A stretch of DNA of 64,000 nt from Actinoplanes sp. N902-109 (GTDB lineage: Bacteria > Actinomycetota > Actinomycetes > Mycobacteriales > Micromonosporaceae). A program made the position numbers and the translations under genes. The notes below the pieces were generated by a model. It did not search any database. It was not told the DNA's origin and worked only from the letters and a program-made list of their open reading frames with translations. Below, one piece after another: positions 8,314 through 15,417 of the stretch; position 1 is the first letter of the stretch, and every line of letters begins with the position of its first letter. The stretch lies in contig NC_021191.1 of assembly GCF_000389965.1 (NCBI RefSeq), positions 683,501 to 747,500 on the forward strand, written 5' to 3'.

Positions 8314-9294
8314 GTGAGCAGCATTGTCCTGTCGGTCGTCGTGCCGATGTACAACGAGGAAGCGGTCATCCCCGCGCTGGTCGAGCGGCTGCGGCCGACG
8401 CTCGACGGCCTCGGCGTGAGCTACGAGGTGGTCACTGTCGACGACGGCAGCGCCGACCGCACCGCGCAGGTGCTGTTCGAGCAGGGCCGCACCTGGCCCG
8501 AACTGCGGTTGGTGCGGCTGCGACAGAACAGCGGTCACCAGGCCGCGCTCACCGCCGGGCTGCACCGCTCGCGCGGCGACTGGGTGGTCAGCATCGACGC
8601 CGACCTGCAGGACCCGCCGGAGACCATCGCCGACATGCTGCGCACGGCCCGTGATCAGGGTCTGGACGTGGTGTACGGGATTCGCTCCGACCGCAGCACC
8701 GACACCTTCTTCAAACGGCACACCGCCGGCGCCTACTACAAGCTCATGCGCCGGATGGTCGGGGCCGACGTGCCCGCACAGGCCGGTGACTTCCGGTTGC
8801 TCAGCCGCGAGGTCGTCGACGTGCTGAGGGTGCTGCCCGAGCGCACGCCGGTCTATCGGCTGCTGGTGCCCTCGCTCGGTTTCGCCTCCGGCACGGTCAG
8901 CTATGTGCGCGAGAAGCGCGCCGCCGGCGAGACCAAGTACCCGCTGCGCAAGATGGTCGCGCTGGCCTGGGACAGCGCCGCCAACTTCTCCGCCGCGCCG
9001 CTGCGGCTGGCGACCTGGCTCGGCATCGTCGCCTTCGTCGCCTGCCTCGGGTTGATGGTCTTCGGCCTCGTGGTGTGGGCCAACGGCACCGTGATCCCCG
9101 GTTGGACGTCGCTGTTCCTGGCCGTGCTGCTGCTGTCCGGCGTCCAGCTGATCTGTCTGGGGCTGCTCGGCGAGTACGTCGCGCGGATCTACCAGACGGT
9201 GCAGAACCGCCCGGCGTTCCACATCGGATTCGACTCGGTCGCGGCCACCCCGGCGGAGATCCCCCAGCAGCGGTCGGCGGCCGGCGCGCTGTGA
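8314..9294 (+). CDS. GT2 polyprenyl-phosphate-type glycosyltransferase
   Basis: A 326-residue family 2 glycosyltransferase of the GtrB/dolichol-phosphate-sugar synthase type. Residues about 5-30 carry the VVPMYNEE nucleotide-binding start, VDDGSADRT gives the first Asp site, and DADLQDPPE is the metal-binding block. Two hydrophobic segments near the C-terminus (about 230-255 and 262-290) should anchor it in the membrane. I chose the GTG at 8314, 20 bases after the LuxC-like stop. It probably loads a sugar onto a polyprenyl phosphate carrier. The adjacent multi-pass membrane protein, overlapping by 4 bases, is the likely user of that lipid-linked sugar. Confidence 0.87.
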   Translation: MSSIVLSVVVPMYNEEAVIPALVERLRPTLDGLGVSYEVVTVDDGSADRTAQVLFEQGRTWPELRLVRLRQNSGHQAALTAGLHRSRGDWVVSIDADLQDPPETIADMLRTARDQGLDVVYGIRSDRSTDTFFKRHTAGAYYKLMRRMVGADVPAQAGDFRLLSREVVDVLRVLPERTPVYRLLVPSLGFASGTVSYVREKRAAGETKYPLRKMVALAWDSAANFSAAPLRLATWLGIVAFVACLGLMVFGLVVWANGTVIPGWTSLFLAVLLLSGVQLICLGLLGEYVARIYQTVQNRPAFHIGFDSVAATPAEIPQQRSAAGAL

Positions 9295-11588
9295 CCGTCG
9301 TACTGGCCCGGCCCGCGCCGGTCGCCGCCGCTCCGGCCAAGCGCCCGTCGCGGCTGCTCACCGCGCTGCCGTGGACGCTGGTTGCCGTCGTCTACCTGGC
9401 GGCGCTGGCGCACTGGGACGTCCCACCGGCGGACATCGCCCGCTACAGCCTCTATCTCGTGCTCGGCGTGGTCGCGCCGGGCACGCTGGTGCACCGGGCG
9501 TTGCGTGGCAGCCGCGGCAACCTGCCCGAGGACCTCGGCCTGGGTCTGGCCACCGGGCTGTTCGTGCAGCTCGTCGGGTGGGCGTCGGCCGCGGCCACCG
9601 GCTTGCAGCAGGTGCTGTGGTGCTGGCCGCTGCTCGTGCTCGCGGTGTTCGCCGCGGTGCCGTCGCTGCGCCGGCACTGGCGGATCGCCGACCACGAGCC
9701 GCTGCCCGCCCGGTGGTCCTGGCTGATTGCCTGGGGGCTGCTCGTCGTCGTGGCCTGGGGCGCGGTGGCCTGGTCCACGACCCCGCTGCCACCCGCCGAC
9801 ACCACGTACTACCAGGACCTCATGTACCACCTCGCGCTGGTGCAGGAGATGACCCGGTCGATGCCGTTCGAGGTGCCGCAGCTGGCCGGGGACACCCTGC
9901 GATACCACTACCTGTCCGACGCCGACATGGCCGCGGCGAGCATGATCACCCGGATTCCCGAGACGACCGTGCTGCTGCGGCTCTGGAGCGTGCCGGTCGG
10001 GGCGGCCGGGCTGATGGTGATCGCGGCGCTGGCCCGCGACGTCAGCGGCAGGTGGTGGGCCGGGCCGCTCGCCGGGGCGGTGGCGATCGGGGGCCAGCCG
10101 CTGATGCTGGGGGCACCGGTCGGGCCGAACGGCGGGTCGGCGTTGTCGTTCGCCAGCCCGTCGCAGACGTACGCGGTTCCGTTGCTCGGGCTGTTGACCC
10201 TGTTCGCCCTGACCGTGCTGCGCAATAAGCCGCTGGGGCCGGCCTGGTTCGTGACGCCGGTGCTGGCGCTCGCGGTCGCCGGGTCCAAGTCCAGTGCCCT
10301 GCCGCCGCTGATCGCCGGGGTAGGCCTGGCCGGCCTGGTGCGCTGGTGGCGCGACCGGGCGTTCCCCCGGGCGACAGCCGGTCTCCTCGTCGCGCTGGTG
10401 ATCCCGATGCTGGCCGGCGCCAAGCTGTTCGCCGGTGGCGGCGCGGGCGTACTGGGCGTGCAGGCGCTCAGCATCCTCGGCTGGATGGACCCCTACCACC
10501 AGACGCTCGGCCAGGACGACGGTGTCGCCATGACCGGACTTGTGCCGCTGGGTGTCGAGCACGCGAGCGCCAAGGCGTGGGTCTATCTCGTCGGCCTGAT
10601 CGGCTGGTGGCTGCTCATGCAGGCGCCACGGTTGCTGGGCCTGGCCGGCATCGGCTCGCGCAAGCTGCGTCAGGACCCGGCCGCGTGGCTGCTCGGCGGC
10701 ATGATCGGGGCCGGCACCGGCGCTGCCTGGCTGCTGTACCACCCGTCGGCGAGCCAGGTCTACTTCTTCACCGGGGCGCTGCCGTTCGGCTGCGTGCTCA
10801 CCGTGTGGCTGCTGGCCGACCGGACCCGGCGCTGGTGGGTGCCGGTCGCGGGCCTGCTCGCCGGGGTGGCCTGGACCCTGGTCGCCCCGCAGCTGGCACG
10901 GCCGCGGAACCCCGGGTCGTGGGGTCAGTGGGCGACGGCCCTCGGCCTGCCGGTGCTCTGGACGGCCGGGCTCGTGGCCGTCGGCGCGATCGTTGTGCTG
11001 CTGCTGCGCAAGACCCCGCGCTCGGTCGTGGCCGCCGTGGTCGCCGCGACCCTGGGCGGTAGCCTCGCCGCGGTGGCGTCCAGCTATGCGACCAGCCTGT
11101 GGCACGCCGCAACCGGCCCGCCGCCCGCGCCCGGCCCGACCTCGCGCCTGATCACCCAGGAGGAGATGCGCGGGGCCATGTGGCTCGACGAGCACACACC
11201 CACCAACGATGTGGTCGCCACGAACGTGCACTGCCAGGCCATCGCCACGCCCAAGCCGTGCGACGCCCGGGCGTTCTGGGTGACCGGGCTCGGCGGTCGC
11301 CGGACGCTGATCGAGGCGTGGGGATACTCGGACCAGGCGACCGCCGCCAACGGCGTCAACGGGCTCAAGTACATGCTCCAGCCGCCGCCCGACCCGGCGA
11401 AGTTCGCGCTCAACCAGCGGGCGTTCCGCACCGCCGACCCCACCGACCTCAGGACCCTGCACGACACGTACGGCGTCAGATGGCTCCTCGCCGACGTGCG
11501 GGCGAGCCCCGTGGCACCGGAGCTGGCCGAGCGGACCGCGGTCCGGTTCACCAGCGGACCGGTGACAATCTACGAACTCGGGAACTGA
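9291..11588 (+). CDS. Large multi-pass membrane protein, probable GT-C-type glycosyltransferase
   Basis: A 765-residue protein with about 12-14 hydrophobic spans from residue 20 to 620, then a soluble C-terminal part. The short WSTTPLPPADTTYYQD loop after an early helix, with acidic residues, resembles the extracellular loop of GT-C enzymes, and the C-terminal domain has an EMRGAMWLDEHTPTNDVVATN block like those of several actinobacterial mannosyltransferase-like proteins. It begins at a GTG overlapping the GT2 stop. Together they suggest transfer of a lipid-linked sugar on the outer face of the membrane. No exact family could be assigned by eye. Confidence 0.7.
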   Translation: MTVVLARPAPVAAAPAKRPSRLLTALPWTLVAVVYLAALAHWDVPPADIARYSLYLVLGVVAPGTLVHRALRGSRGNLPEDLGLGLATGLFVQLVGWASAAATGLQQVLWCWPLLVLAVFAAVPSLRRHWRIADHEPLPARWSWLIAWGLLVVVAWGAVAWSTTPLPPADTTYYQDLMYHLALVQEMTRSMPFEVPQLAGDTLRYHYLSDADMAAASMITRIPETTVLLRLWSVPVGAAGLMVIAALARDVSGRWWAGPLAGAVAIGGQPLMLGAPVGPNGGSALSFASPSQTYAVPLLGLLTLFALTVLRNKPLGPAWFVTPVLALAVAGSKSSALPPLIAGVGLAGLVRWWRDRAFPRATAGLLVALVIPMLAGAKLFAGGGAGVLGVQALSILGWMDPYHQTLGQDDGVAMTGLVPLGVEHASAKAWVYLVGLIGWWLLMQAPRLLGLAGIGSRKLRQDPAAWLLGGMIGAGTGAAWLLYHPSASQVYFFTGALPFGCVLTVWLLADRTRRWWVPVAGLLAGVAWTLVAPQLARPRNPGSWGQWATALGLPVLWTAGLVAVGAIVVLLLRKTPRSVVAAVVAATLGGSLAAVASSYATSLWHAATGPPPAPGPTSRLITQEEMRGAMWLDEHTPTNDVVATNVHCQAIATPKPCDARAFWVTGLGGRRTLIEAWGYSDQATAANGVNGLKYMLQPPPDPAKFALNQRAFRTADPTDLRTLHDTYGVRWLLADVRASPVAPELAERTAVRFTSGPVTIYELGN

Positions 11589-11615
11589 CCGGCCCGCCCG
11601 GCCGACTGAAGCACC

Positions 11616-12143
11616 ATGCGTCGTGTCTCAACGGTCCTGGCCGCGTCGGTGGCTGCGCTGGTCCTGCTGCTGCCCGGCACCCCGGCCTGGGCGCACAACG
11701 TGCTGATCTCGTCGAGCCCGGCGCGTGACGCCACGCTGGCCACCGCACCCGACGCCATCACGCTGGTGTTCGCGCAGAAGCTCAACCCCGACTTCACCAC
11801 CGTGGTGCTCAGCGACGCGGCCAGGCAACGGGTGCCCGCCTCGGTGCCCGAGGTCGCCGACACCAAGGCCACGATCACCCCGAGCGGCACGCTGGGTGGC
11901 GGCGCCTACACCGTGGCCTACCGGGTCGTGTCGGTGGACGGGCACACGGTCCAGGGCTCGTACTCGTTCACCGTGTCCGGGCCCGCCGCGTCGGCGCCGC
12001 CGCAGAAACCGGTCGAGCCGGCGGCCTCGGACGACCCGGCTGGTGGGGTCTCGTCCGCGACGCTCCTGGCGATCGGTGCGGCAGCGGTCATGGTGCTGCT
12101 CATCGGCGCGGTGGTGCTGCTGCGCGGCCGGCGCCGTCGCTAA
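11616..12143 (+). CDS. CopC-domain copper-binding protein, membrane-anchored
   Basis: A 175-residue exported protein. A signal peptide (1-25, ending AWA) precedes HNVL, so the mature N-terminus would be the histidine used as a copper ligand in CopC proteins. The SSPARDATLATAP and VDGHTVQGSYSF blocks are CopC signatures and supply the second histidine. A Pro/Ala-rich linker leads to one C-terminal membrane helix (about 145-168) and an Arg-rich tail. No CopD or other copper gene is adjacent. The end overlaps the convergent hydrolase gene by 4 bases. Likely role: copper binding at the outer face of the membrane. Confidence 0.85.
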   Translation: MRRVSTVLAASVAALVLLLPGTPAWAHNVLISSSPARDATLATAPDAITLVFAQKLNPDFTTVVLSDAARQRVPASVPEVADTKATITPSGTLGGGAYTVAYRVVSVDGHTVQGSYSFTVSGPAASAPPQKPVEPAASDDPAGGVSSATLLAIGAAAVMVLLIGAVVLLRGRRRR

Positions 12144-13267
12144 GCGGTGGGAGCGGACACCTTGTTCCGGCTGACCACGGCGGCATGGATCATCGCCGCG
12201 ATGCCCTCCATCGGGTCGTCGTCCGTCGTCCCCAGGTAGTTCTTCGTCACGGCCACCGACAGGTTCAGGTCGGGGTAGAAGCCGGCCAGGCTGCCGCCGT
12301 TGCCGCTCCAGCCGAACCGGGTGCCGCCGAGCTGGGCGGCGTACCCCAAGGTCTTGGGCAGGTCACCGCCGAACGCCCAGTCCGGACCGGTGGTCAGCAC
12401 CGTGGTGATCTCGCGCAGCCGGTCCGGGGTGATCAGGCGGACCCCGTCGACATGGTTCATCAGCGCCGAGTACATCCGGGCGATGCCGCGGGCGCTCACC
12501 GTGGCCACCGCCGGGATGTCGGCCTGCAGGATGTCGCGGCGGTTCGCCAGACCCGCCTCCGGGCGTACCGCCGGCGGCGCAATCGCGTCGAAGTGCTCGA
12601 TGTGCGCGCTGAGCAGGTCGAGCGCCTGGCGCCAGTTGCGGTCCTTGAGCCGGGCGACGCGGTTGAGCTCCTGCGGCGGCACCCCGAAGAACAGCTCCCG
12701 TTCCGCGCCCAGCGGCCGGGCGACGTCCTCGGCCAGCACCCAGGCGATCGGCCGCTGGGTGGCCCGGCGCACCACCTCGCCGAGCAGCCAGCCGTAGGTC
12801 CACTCGTGGAAGCCGTGCCGGGTGCCGGGCTCCCAGAGCGGGCTGGACCCGGCGATCGTGCGGCACATCCGGTCCCAGTCCAGGAAATCCTCGGGCGTCG
12901 TGTACGACGGCAGCGCCGGCACCCCGGCCGCGTGCAGCAGCGCGTGCCGCAGCGTCGTCCGGCCCTTGTCGTGCCGCCCGTACTCCGGCCAGACGTCGGC
13001 GATGCGCAGGTCGTAGTCGATCTTGCCCTTCTCGGCCAGCACATGCACGGCGGTGCTGGTCAGCCCCTTGCCGGTGGAGAAGCTGAAGAACGGGGTGTCC
13101 GGCGTGACCGGCGCCCCGGTCGACTCGTCGGCCAGCCCGGAGACGGCGTTCACGATCAGCTCGCCGTCGAGGAACGCCGCGACCTGCACCCCGACCTCGC
13201 GGCCGGCGAAGACCAGCGAGTCGATCTGGCGCTGCACGGTCGCCTGCAGCTGGAGCCAGTCCGTCAC
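12140..13267 (-). CDS. Beta-lactamase-family serine hydrolase (class C/EstB type)
   Basis: A 375-residue cytoplasmic-looking protein of the beta-lactamase/DD-peptidase fold. The SxxK nucleophile motif is STGK in FFSFSTGKGLTS near residue 66; a late WSGNGGSLAGFYP block stands where class C enzymes have their third motif. There is no signal peptide, so esterase or other hydrolase activity is more likely than resistance. The frame can be read from a TTG at 13285, but the GTG at 13267 has a GGGG-type ribosome site and gives an ordinary N-terminus. It converges on the CopC gene. The start of the divergent kinase gene lies 106 bases away. Confidence 0.8.
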   Translation of the reverse strand: MTDWLQLQATVQRQIDSLVFAGREVGVQVAAFLDGELIVNAVSGLADESTGAPVTPDTPFFSFSTGKGLTSTAVHVLAEKGKIDYDLRIADVWPEYGRHDKGRTTLRHALLHAAGVPALPSYTTPEDFLDWDRMCRTIAGSSPLWEPGTRHGFHEWTYGWLLGEVVRRATQRPIAWVLAEDVARPLGAERELFFGVPPQELNRVARLKDRNWRQALDLLSAHIEHFDAIAPPAVRPEAGLANRRDILQADIPAVATVSARGIARMYSALMNHVDGVRLITPDRLREITTVLTTGPDWAFGGDLPKTLGYAAQLGGTRFGWSGNGGSLAGFYPDLNLSVAVTKNYLGTTDDDPMEGIAAMIHAAVVSRNKVSAPTA

Positions 13268-13298
13268 TGCCCCAGCATCGCGCAAACCGGGCGGTCAG

Positions 13299-13314
13299 GT
13301 AGGGCTAACCCTAC
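13299..13314. promoter_or_regulatory. Palindromic operator candidate upstream of the histidine kinase gene
   Basis: GTAGGG-CTAA-CCCTAC is a perfect inverted repeat with six-base arms. It ends 59 bases before the kinase start and shares the pattern GTAGnGCTAnCnCnnC with a site at 15342-15357. The position, about -60 to -75 relative to a leaderless start, fits an activator site. The likely binder is the response regulator at 14669; this is inference. Confidence 0.6.
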
Positions 13315-13360
13315 TTTCGATCCGCCGGTCAGCGGTATCGGCTGAGCGGCGTCCGCTGCC

Positions 13361-13366
13361 TAGGGT
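13361..13366 (+). promoter_or_regulatory. -10 box of the kinase-regulator operon (leaderless)
   Basis: TAGGGT is followed by seven bases and then the ATG at 13374, so transcription should start at or next to the A of the start codon. No ribosome site is present upstream of that ATG, which agrees with a leaderless message. There is no good -35 box, which would fit a promoter that needs an activator. Confidence 0.5.
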
Positions 13367-13373
13367 CTCAGGT

Positions 13374-14651
13374 ATGACTTCCCCTGCCGTGCGAATCCTG
13401 CGCCAGCTCGGTATCGACACCCAGTACGCGCTGGTCGGCTTCCCGCTGAGCATCCTCACGCTGGTGCTGGGCGTGACGCTGTTCTCGGTGGGGCTGGGCA
13501 CCGCGATCATCTGGGTCGGCCTGCCGATCCTGGTCGCCTGCTTCTGGACGGCCCGCGGGTTCGCCGCGCTCGAACGGGCGCGCGTCGCGCCGGTGCTGGG
13601 CCGGAAGCTGCCCCAGCCCTCCTACAAGACCGCCGGTCCGGACGCCACCTTCGCGCGCCGGCTGCTGCTCCCGGTCACCGACGGGCAGTCCTGGCTCGAC
13701 CTGCTGCACGCCACGTTCCGGTTGATCCCGAGCACCATCGCGTTCAGCTTCGTGCTCACCTGGTGGGCCGGTGCGCTGGGCGGTCTGACCTTCCCGCTGT
13801 GGGACTGGGCGGTCCCGCACGGGCCGGACGACCAGGACCTGCCCGAGCTGCTCGGCATGGGCGACGCCTGGAGCACCCGGGCGATCTTCCACATGGCCCT
13901 GGGCTTCTTCTTCCTCGGCACTCTTTACCTGGTGGTGCACAGCATGGCCCGGTTCGAGGCACTGTTCGCCCGCGGCCTGCTCAGCGGGGTCAGCGAGCTG
14001 CGCAAGCAGGTGGCCGATGCCAACGCCGAGCGGGACACCGCCCAGGCCCAGAAGGCGGCCGCGGTGTCGGCCGAGGCGATCGCGCTGCGCCGGCTGGAAC
14101 GCGACATCCACGACGGGCCGCAGCAGCGGCTGGTCCGGCTCGCCATGGACCTGGGCCGCGCCGAGCAGCAGTTCAGCACCGACCCGGAGGCGGCCCGTGC
14201 CACGGTCGCCGAGGCCCTCAGCCAGACCCGCGAGACCCTGGACGAGCTGCGTGCCCTGTCCCGCGGCATCGCCCCGCCGATCCTGGTCGACCGGGGTCTG
14301 CAGGCCGCACTGACCGCGCTGGCCGGCCGGTCGCTGATCCCGGTCGACCTGGACGCCCCGACGATGGGCCGGCTCGACCCGATGCTGGAGAGCACCGCCT
14401 ACTTCGTGGTGGCCGAGGCGCTGACCAACGTGGCCAAGCACAGCCACGCCAACGAGGTGCAGGTGACGGTCCGCCGCGCGGGCACCGGCCTGATGGTCAC
14501 CGTGGCCGACGACGGCGTGGGCGGCGCGAGCCAGGCCAAGGGGCACGGCCTGGCCGGGCTGTGCGACCGGGTCGAGGCGGCCGGTGGCGTGCTCAGCCTG
14601 GCCAGCCCGGCCGGTGGTGGCACAACGCTGACAGTGGCGCTGCCCGGCTGA
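13374..14651 (+). CDS. Sensor histidine kinase (HisKA_3 type)
   Basis: A 425-residue NarL-partner kinase. Residues about 18-60 contain two hydrophobic segments and about 115-190 two or more further spans, an arrangement seen in actinobacterial sensor kinases with a membrane-embedded sensor. A short coiled segment (about 205-235) leads to the phosphoacceptor motif RDIHDGPQQRL (His246). The ATPase domain has the N box EALTNVAKHS and G boxes DDGVGG and GHGLAGL. The ATG at 13374 is set by the leaderless promoter. It is followed after 17 bases by its response regulator. The signal is unknown; the downstream MMPL exporter suggests lipid or envelope stress. Confidence 0.9.
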   Translation: MTSPAVRILRQLGIDTQYALVGFPLSILTLVLGVTLFSVGLGTAIIWVGLPILVACFWTARGFAALERARVAPVLGRKLPQPSYKTAGPDATFARRLLLPVTDGQSWLDLLHATFRLIPSTIAFSFVLTWWAGALGGLTFPLWDWAVPHGPDDQDLPELLGMGDAWSTRAIFHMALGFFFLGTLYLVVHSMARFEALFARGLLSGVSELRKQVADANAERDTAQAQKAAAVSAEAIALRRLERDIHDGPQQRLVRLAMDLGRAEQQFSTDPEAARATVAEALSQTRETLDELRALSRGIAPPILVDRGLQAALTALAGRSLIPVDLDAPTMGRLDPMLESTAYFVVAEALTNVAKHSHANEVQVTVRRAGTGLMVTVADDGVGGASQAKGHGLAGLCDRVEAAGGVLSLASPAGGGTTLTVALPG

Positions 14652-14668
14652 CCGTTAAGCTCACCCGC

Positions 14669-15313
14669 ATGCGGGTGGTGATCGCGGACGACGCTGTGCT
14701 CCTCCGGGAGGGACTGATCCGGCTCCTGGAGGAGAACGGCTGCACCGTCCTGGCCGCCGTGGGCGACGGCCCGGCGCTGGTCACGGCGATCGAGAAGCAC
14801 CGCCCGGACGTCTCCATCGTGGATGTCCGGATGCCGCCCACCCACACCGATGAGGGGCTCCGGGCCGCCGTCGAGGCGCGCTCGCGGGTGCCGGGTTCCC
14901 CGGTCCTGGTGCTGTCCCAGTACGTCGAGGTGGAGTACGCCGACGACCTGCTCGCCGACCGCCGGGGCGCGGTCGGCTATCTGCTCAAGGACCGGGTCGC
15001 CGAGATCGCCGAGTTCCTCACCGCGCTGCGCCAGGTCGCCGGTGGCGCCACTGTCCTCGACCCCGAGGTGGTCAGCCAGCTGCTGGTCCGCCGGCGTCGC
15101 GACGACCCGCTGCGTGCCCTGACCCCGCGCGAACGCCAGGTGCTCGGCCTGATGGCCGAGGGCCGCTCGAACGCCGCCATCGCCAAGAAGATCGTCGTCA
15201 CCGACGGCGCGGTCGAGAAGCACGTCCGCAACATCTTCACCAAGCTCAACCTGCACCAGGACGAGGAGCAACACCGGCGCGTCCTGGCCGTTCTGACGTA
15301 CCTGCAGGGCTGA
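14669..15313 (+). CDS. NarL/FixJ-family response regulator
   Basis: A 214-residue regulator. The receiver domain has the acidic pair ADD (residues 6-8), the phosphorylation site in SIVDVRMPP (Asp52) and the conserved lysine in YLLKDR. The C-terminal LuxR-type helix-turn-helix spans LTPRERQVLGLMAEGRSN to HVRNIFTKL. It follows its kinase gene by 17 bases. Similar palindromes stand upstream of the kinase gene and the MMPL gene, so it probably activates both its own operon and the exporter. Confidence 0.92.
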   Translation: MRVVIADDAVLLREGLIRLLEENGCTVLAAVGDGPALVTAIEKHRPDVSIVDVRMPPTHTDEGLRAAVEARSRVPGSPVLVLSQYVEVEYADDLLADRRGAVGYLLKDRVAEIAEFLTALRQVAGGATVLDPEVVSQLLVRRRRDDPLRALTPRERQVLGLMAEGRSNAAIAKKIVVTDGAVEKHVRNIFTKLNLHQDEEQHRRVLAVLTYLQG

Positions 15314-15341
15314 GTTCCGGCTTTCCCGTGGCGCCGTGAGG

Positions 15342-15357
15342 GTAGTGCTAGCACCCC
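15342..15357. promoter_or_regulatory. Operator candidate upstream of the MMPL gene
   Basis: GTAGTGCTAGCACCCC contains the perfect ten-base palindrome GTGCTAGCAC (15345-15354) and matches the site at 13299-13314 at most of its conserved positions. It ends 60 bases before the MMPL ATG, the same distance as the first site from the kinase ATG. The shared sequence and shared spacing make a common regulator likely. Confidence 0.6.
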
Positions 15358-15403
15358 TGCCGATACGCGGGCCAACCGGATCGATCGGCGCCGGTGCGGC
15401 TCA

Positions 15404-15409
15404 TAGCGT
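15404..15409 (+). promoter_or_regulatory. -10 box of the MMPL gene (leaderless)
   Basis: TAGCGT ends eight bases before the ATG at 15418. There is no ribosome site, which supports this ATG over the in-frame GTG at 15394. No clear -35 box is seen. Confidence 0.45.
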
Positions 15410-15417
15410 CGTTCCCC

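Noticed and set aside
13268..13285. TTG start of the serine hydrolase at 13285
   Set aside because: No ribosome site before it; the GTG at 13267 has one and gives a normal N-terminus.
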